Part shown: positions 8,902 through 13,586 of the stretch, one piece after another | How the letters are laid out: each line of letters opens with the position of its first letter | How positions within the stretch are numbered: the stretch's first letter is position 1 | Source of the DNA: Larix sibirica | Lineage: Eukaryota; Streptophyta; Pinopsida; Pinales; Pinaceae | Direction: 5' to 3' | Length of the DNA stretch: 13,586 nucleotides | Assembly: GCA_004151065.3 (NCBI GenBank) | Contig: NWUY0300004552.1 | Location: forward strand, 1-13,586 | Program-made: the position numbers and the translations under genes | The notes under the pieces: model-generated | The model's input: the letters and a program-made list of their open reading frames with translations, nothing else | Databases searched by the model: none | What the model was told of the DNA's origin: nothing

Positions 8902-9370
8902 TTTATTTATTAATAATTAAAATCAAAATTTTATATTATAATAAGAAAAGATCTCCATGATCCTTCAATTAGGGTTTGATTAGTTAGTAATTTGTTTTCT
9001 TAGCTTATAAAGAAGATGGTATGGTCTTCCTAAAAGAAGAGACCGTCATAAATGGCTTTAGGATAAAAACAAATTAAAATGCTCTGTTTTTCAGTTGCTT
9101 TTTAATCAATTCTGATCTAAATTTGGTTTAAAAATTATAATTTTGGCAATATTGAGATTTCAGCAATTACGATAAATGGTTTTAGACAAAATACCTGATT
9201 TTAAAACTACCAAAATCATTAAAATCTCGATTCGAACAATAAAATTGAGATTTGAACAATTCTTAATCTGCAGAGTTCCAACCACTTAAGGCGTTTTGGT
9301 TGTTCCTTATACTGCTCAGTGATGTTTTGATTAATTTTTGTATCTTAAAAAATAAAATAAAAAACAAAGG
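8902..9370. other. AT-rich stretch without a recognised gene
   Basis: No family-like open frame was found. Short related motifs GATTCGAACAAT and GATTTGAACAAT occur near 9229 and 9249. The run lies upstream of the more CpG-containing segment that begins near 9370. Confidence 0.45.
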
Positions 9371-9518
9371 TGTGTCAATGTCTAAGAAACGTTCCCTCAA
9401 AACGGTTGAAAGTAGTTCGCTTCTCTCGAGAAAATTAATTTGGTGTAAATCACGAGAAGCCATTGAAGTCAAAAAAAGGTTGCGGCCGTCTCGCTCATCT
9501 CATCAACTATCACGCCTG

Positions 9519-9570
9519 GCCAGCTATATAGCACTGTAGCACATGCCAGCTATATAGCACTGTAGCACAT
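9519..9570 (+). repeat. Two perfect 26-bp tandem units with palindromic core
   Basis: Units at 9519-9544 and 9545-9570 are identical and are followed by the beginning of a third (GCCAG at 9571). Each contains the perfect 10-bp palindrome GCTATATAGC (9523-9532 and 9549-9558). They lie about 240 bp upstream of a TATA-like box. Confidence 0.9.
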
Positions 9571-9673
9571 GCCAGTGCTAACGTCGGTTAGTCAGAAAAG
9601 AAAAGAAAAAGAGAATATGTACCTCGAAATTTTTATCTGGCACGCAGGACGAGAGGAGACGAACCAGGAGCAA

Positions 9674-9678
9674 CCAAT
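9674..9678 (+). promoter_or_regulatory. CCAAT box candidate
   Basis: CCAAT lies 132 bp before the TATA-like box at 9810, farther than typical. It is supported only by position and by the locally higher CpG content. Confidence 0.25.
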
Positions 9679-9792
9679 GAGAACTGGGTGGTATACGGAT
9701 GATAGCCTGGCTACGGCGCACAAACAAAATCGAAAACAATCTGACCTGGGGTAGGCTCTCATCCATGTATTTTTTTGTTTTAAATCTTTTTA

Positions 9793-10056
9793 ATGCCGGA
9801 GATTCATGCTATTTATACTGCAATTCTATTCGAAGGGTTGTGTGCCCATGATTCATTTTCATTGTGCACGACAGTCGCTTTCTTTGCTCTATTTTCTTTT
9901 CATTTAATTCTCAATCCTAGCACTGCGATTGCTGGGATGTCCATGAATTTCTCCAACGGCCACTTAGTTCAGAAGCAGTTGGAGGACAACCTCAACGGGC
10001 ACTGTATGCAGATGAGGAATCATGTGGGATCTTGCATGGAGGGCCACAGCAAGTGA
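9793..10056 (+). CDS. Putative small protein or first exon (unrecognised)
   Basis: This is an 87-codon open frame that I do not recognise. Residues about 24-48 are hydrophobic (CTTVAFFALFSFHLIL, then PSTAIAG), resembling a signal peptide or membrane segment, although the preceding N-terminus is long for a signal peptide. If the TATA-like box at 9810 is used, the first ATG would not be transcribed and translation would start at 9937 (MSMNFSNGHL), giving 39 residues. The remainder is rich in Gln, Asn, His and Met, with two Cys. The segment has more CpG and less AT than its neighbours, which fits a host gene better than old transposon DNA. A possible last exon lies at 11071-11130. Without transcripts this is a weak call; a non-coding RNA or chance open frame is quite possible. 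Confidence 0.25.
   Translation: MPEIHAIYTAILFEGLCAHDSFSLCTTVAFFALFSFHLILNPSTAIAGMSMNFSNGHLVQKQLEDNLNGHCMQMRNHVGSCMEGHSK
9810..9817 (+). promoter_or_regulatory. TATA box candidate of a putative host transcript
   Basis: TATTTATA lies about 120 bp before the ATG pair at 9937 and 9943. If used, transcription would start near 9840-9845. Confidence 0.3.
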
Positions 10057-10117
10057 TGGAGCCAAGGATGACTTGCCAGCATCACCTGGTCATGGAAGAG
10101 AAAACAAATCTTGTAGG

Positions 10118-10125
10118 TGACGTCA
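10118..10125. promoter_or_regulatory. Palindromic TGACGTCA (bZIP-type site)
   Basis: This is a perfect 8-bp CRE/TGA-type palindrome of the kind bound by plant bZIP factors. It lies downstream of the putative start, so a regulatory role is speculative. Confidence 0.25.
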
Positions 10126-10427
10126 TCGTATGCAGGGGAGAGTTGGCAAGTATCCTTGGCTGTATAACTTGCAGTGGTTCTTATGCCAGACCTCAGATGA
10201 AATTATATATAGACTATTCCCTTACTTTCCAGAAGAACAATAGTATGCCTTTTTCCCAATATAAATATATATTACTCTTACTTTCTTTGAATCTGATGCT
10301 AATAAGCATATGTTAGATGCTTTACTTCATGGCCATGGCTGTTTTTCTCTAAACGATCTCAAGCTTAGCTTGCACAAGACAACTTAAAGGTTTTATTTCT
10401 TAATTATATTATTTTATCTCGCTTTTT

Positions 10428-10546
10428 AATTATTTATTAAGAGAGGTATATAAAAACTTTTTTTTTGGATAAGGAATTACCAGATCCAATTATTTATTCA
10501 GAGAGTACATAAAAACATTTATTTAGAATAAGGAATTACCAGATCT
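10428..10546 (+). repeat. 60-bp tandem duplication, two diverged units
   Basis: AATTATTTATT begins at 10428 and 10488, and both units end in AAGGAATTACCAGATC. The units differ at several bases and in the length of the T run. It is AT-rich and non-coding. Confidence 0.85.
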
Positions 10547-10600
10547 ATAGGATGGAAGAACTATCTGTCCACCAAAAATCTACTCAAACTAAGATTGTGA

Positions 10601-10640
10601 GAAGCTTTGAATGCCTCACAGAAGCTTTGAATGCCTCAAT
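10601..10640 (+). repeat. 20-bp tandem duplication, two units
   Basis: GAAGCTTTGAATGCCTCA occurs at 10601 and again at 10621, differing only at the last unit base. No coding frame is associated. Confidence 0.95.
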
Positions 10641-10658
10641 TTTTGTTATCTAAATTAT

Positions 10659-10872
10659 GATATTGTTGTTAAAGATAGGATACTGGTAGGTTGTTGGGTA
10701 GATGGATTTCATTCCATCCACCCGGATTCAATTTCGTTGAGACATCTCTTAGCTTGGATGGCTTGGATACTGTTGTCATAGATAGGATACTGGTCGGTTG
10801 CTGGGTAGATGGATTTCATTCCATCCACCCGGGTTCAATTCTGTTGAGACATCTCCTGGCTTAGATGACTTG
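10659..10872 (+). repeat. 107-bp tandem duplication carrying a hairpin
   Basis: Units at 10659-10765 and 10766-10872 have an exact 107-bp period with scattered substitutions. Each contains an inverted repeat: GGGTAGATGGA, a 6-base loop, then TCCATCCACCC (10696-10723 and 10803-10830). On the minus strand the single mismatch becomes a G-U pair, so a minus-strand RNA would form an 11-pair stem. Confidence 0.9.
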
Positions 10873-11070
10873 AATGACCAACTAACCATTTGCTTTATTA
10901 TGATACCATTGCCTAAACTCATTCTAACTCCACAAACTCAGCCATCCTAAGATTTGTGAACCATAGGTTGTTCAGGTCAATAAAATATGCTAAACTTTAT
11001 TTTGTTTTAATTTCTTTCAACACAGAGTCTTTTTAAAACTTATTGATACGTTTTGTCTGGAATTTTGCAG

Positions 11071-11130
11071 GTTGACCATAACGAGTTTTTATACCCAACT
11101 ATGGATGTTGGTGATATTTTCCCATATTGA
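11071..11130 (+). other. Possible terminal exon
   Basis: A pyrimidine-rich stretch ending in TTTTGCAG at 11070 is a good splice acceptor. It is followed by an open 19-codon segment (VDHNEFLYPTMDVGDIFPY) and a stop. It could be the last exon of a transcript beginning near 9840. No donor or connecting exon was identified with confidence. Confidence 0.2.
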
Positions 11131-12640
11131 AACCTTTCTCTGAGATTCATAGCCTCATCTGTAGAAAAGAGAAAAGCGGAGATAATAGAACAACGTACAA
11201 CTCTTTGTTACATGTATTAGAAGTTAAGATAAATTTTGATTAATTTTAATTGGATGATATTTTATTAATTTTAGTTGCATGCCTGAACAACTAGGTAAAG
11301 CTGTTCTAATATCTCTGCTTCTTGTACAGATATGGACTTGCTCGCCAAGTAAATACATGCTGATAATTCTCGTGAATCAAAGCTATTCAATGTAACCATG
11401 GAAGCAATTATAATGATCTGAAGCGAAGCTATTAAATGGAAATAGATCTCAAACGGTTAGTCCGTTAGGGTTGCTTGTTTTTCTATGTTCTACCAGAGAC
11501 GTAAAGATCAAATGGAAGATAGTCCTCATTACTGTGTATAATTATTCTCATAAGATGCGTTTGCCTTTGCATTTACTTTTGCTTCAATTTTTTTTAATTA
11601 TAATATATTTAAAATAAATAATAAATAATATTAATATTATAATATGTAAATCTTCCCTTATTATTTTCAAATCTTAATTATAAAATTTAATTTGAACTTA
11701 ATAAAAATAAATAAAATTATTGATTTCATTTTAAGTAAGAAGTAATAACTTTTTTGTATCATTAAATATACTCTAATAAAAAGTTTAATATGTTCTCTAA
11801 TTCATATATTTGTGTATACATGTTGTCATCTCATGATACATGAGCTATGTGAATTTAAGTATTACTATATTTTTTATAATAAAAAATAAATTTCTTTCCT
11901 ATAAATTGTACAAAAGTAATTAATTGAAAATTATAATTTTTATATTAAATAATTTTATTAATCGTCTTATCAAATTGGTATCCTTCCATGGATTGTATAG
12001 CTAACATTAATCATCTCGCAAAATTTGATATAGTCTATGGATTGCATAGAAATTGATAATTTTATATATCTTCCAATTTCATTATCTAAAACATGGAAAT
12101 CTAATTATGAAGGATGGTAAGAGAGAGATTACCAATTGAAAAAACTCATAGATAAAGATAAGCAATATAATGAACCTAAAATGTTACCATATAGTTTAAT
12201 TAACTCCATTATATGAAAATGTTTATATTGCTTCACAAATAGGGCTTAAATACATCATGGATCTTCTAGATGGATCTGAACACTATGGAGAAATCCCTTA
12301 GAAAGGTCGAGTTGAGAAAATTTGTCTGGATGTAATTTTTAGATACATAACAAAAAAACTACCTTGGTATTTACAACCTAGTTCATCTACATATTTCTAT
12401 AACGAACAAGAGTAATTACCATATTACAATGCCCCTTATCTTAATTATTATCATTGACATTTATACATAATACATCAATACAATTCACAATGCCTTTGTG
12501 GGATTAAGACAACATATTTCTCATCATAAACTGCTACAACAATTGAACCAACGTCCACTTGGTTACAATTTGAAGTAGGTTACCTTTGATGATAGTTTTC
12601 TTCGTTTTCCTTTGCAATAACTTTACTTCTACTTTCTCCT
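11131..12640. other. Long AT-rich intergenic stretch
   Basis: No gene is supported on either strand. Positions 11580-11960 are extremely AT-rich with runs of TAAATAAT type, the composition seen in matrix-attachment-like regions. Positions 12100-12600 show no family-like open frame, although they lie downstream of the minus-strand copia remnant. Confidence 0.45.
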
Positions 12641-12826
12641 TTTTCTACAACAACTACAATGTGTTCTTCATCTTCACTTAGACCTACACATAACAGTCAT
12701 AAAAAAAATCAATTCCCCAAGTATGGGCTCGCTCTTCAAGAGATTTTATTTCTCAGCTTCTTTGTGGCTGTCCTCTTCCTTGAGGTATTTATCATAGGTG
12801 AGGGATGTTGCTACATCCCCTTTCAA

Positions 12827-13015
12827 TTATTCATCCTTTGAATTTATAAAGTCAGGTTCCAACTCATCTTTTTTAGTAGCATTTTCATTTATGTCATTGT
12901 TTAGAAGTTTATCCAATACTCTGCACAACCAAATTGTTTGGCAAGCTGCTACTGCAGATTCCAAATACTCTACTTCTATTGAGGGAATTGTCACAATTAA
13001 ATATATAGGTATGAG
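12827..13015 (-). pseudogene. Ty1/copia RNase H fragment
   Basis: Copia RNase H degrades the RNA strand of the RNA-DNA hybrid during reverse transcription. On the minus strand a frame open between stops at 13016-13018 and 12827-12829 reads VTIPSIEVEYLESAVAAC followed by QTIWLCRVLDKLL. This matches the family block S-T-E-A-E-Y...A-A-C-Q-x-I-W-L-R-R-x-L. The catalytic Glu of the usual S-T-E-A-E-Y is kept as the Glu of SIEVEY. After DKLL the usual segment with a second catalytic Asp (VDNKSAI type) is absent and replaced by an acidic, lysine-rich tail to the stop. No reverse transcriptase precedes it. It is therefore a short, isolated and dead remnant. The plus-strand open frames over it are shadows. 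Confidence 0.65.
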
Positions 13016-13239
13016 TTATTCCTTCATACTCCTCCTTAATGTATACTTGTGATTCAATATGAATATCTGGGTTGTTTTATCTTTAGTATTCTATACTCTG
13101 CATCATCTCCAGTGTTCTTTATCTTCATCTGCATCTTCATTCGTCACGTCTCCTACTCATTCACCAGGTTGTCAACTCACTCGTCAGGTATGAGTTGCAC
13201 CATTCTTGGTAATTATGAATCTGGACACCCACATTAATC

Positions 13240-13586
13240 TAACACACTACCCCCCAACCCATAACACCTCCCCAACCCACTAAAACCGCCTACTCCTACT
13301 TCCCCTAACAACCCCTCCCCTCCTCTCTCTCTCTCTCTCTCTAACTCTTACTAACCCCCTATCCTCCTCCTAATTTGATCACTCTCTTTCTCCCCTCCTC
13401 CATTTATCCACAATATCCTAACACCACCCTTTGTCTCTACCTCTAACCCCTTAACAATCCCCTTTTGTCTCTACCTCTAACCCCTTACCACCCCCTAAAG
13501 TATCTCGCTTTACCTCTCTCTCTCTCTAACCCAAACACTCATGCCCCTCACCTATACCCCCCTTTCTTCCTAATCACCCTTCTCAT
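13240..13586. repeat. Pyrimidine-rich tract with CT microsatellites
   Basis: The plus strand is strongly C/T-biased to the window end. It includes (CT)10 at 13323-13342, (CT)7 at 13514-13527, and a 34-bp tandem unit beginning TTTGTCTCTACC at 13430 and 13464. No coding potential was recognised. The tract continues beyond the window. Confidence 0.85.

Noticed and set aside
9300-9766. Short open frames on both strands around 9300-9766
   Set aside because: No family resemblance, and they overlap the promoter-like segment and the tandem palindromes.
12659-13237. Plus-strand open frames near the window end
   Set aside because: They overlap the minus-strand copia RNase H remnant or low-complexity C/T sequence and match nothing I know.
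13430-13500. Interstitial telomere-like CCCTAAA array
   Set aside because: Only scattered TAACCCC and CCCCTAAAG motifs occur, with no regular 7-bp periodicity.

Overview
The window looks like nuclear DNA of a seed plant with a large, repeat-rich genome. It holds a decayed plant-type Ty3/gypsy gag-protease, a Ty1/copia RNase H remnant, long AT-rich spacers and many small tandem duplications. A gymnosperm would fit the degree of decay, but nothing in the sequence proves the taxon. There are no bacterial operons, rRNA or tRNA genes or CRISPR arrays that I can see.

Layout. Positions 1-5780 hold one rearranged, dead LTR retrotransposon. It opens inside gag and runs through a zinc knuckle and an aspartic protease. 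A region I call X follows, which is not reverse transcriptase. Next comes a 5'-truncated LTR (about 2217-2823), a 132-bp tandem duplication, and a second copy of the protease tail plus X (2961-4152). It ends with a polypurine tract and a fuller LTR starting at 4414. I could find no RT, RNase H or integrase between protease and LTR in either copy. Positions 5780-6620 are AT-rich with no recognised gene. Positions 6625-8901 contain an unclassified 0.8-0.9 kb direct repeat pair around a 572-bp spacer; the second copy is expanded by a minisatellite. Positions 8902-9370 are AT-rich.

Positions 9370-10320 keep more CpG than their surroundings. They carry two copies of a 26-bp unit with a 10-bp palindrome, a CCAAT box, a TATA-like box and a short open frame. 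This is the only place where a host gene or transcript seems plausible, possibly with a last exon near 11071. Positions 10428-10872 hold three separate small tandem duplications. Positions 11580-12640 are very AT-rich with no recognised gene. A short Ty1/copia RNase H remnant lies on the minus strand at 12827-13015, and the window ends in a pyrimidine-rich tract with CT microsatellites.

No intact protein-coding gene can be called with confidence. I see no convincing new biological system. The observations most worth a second look are the gag-protease-X organisation with a conserved Cys/His spacing in X, and the junctions that give the order of rearrangements in the element.
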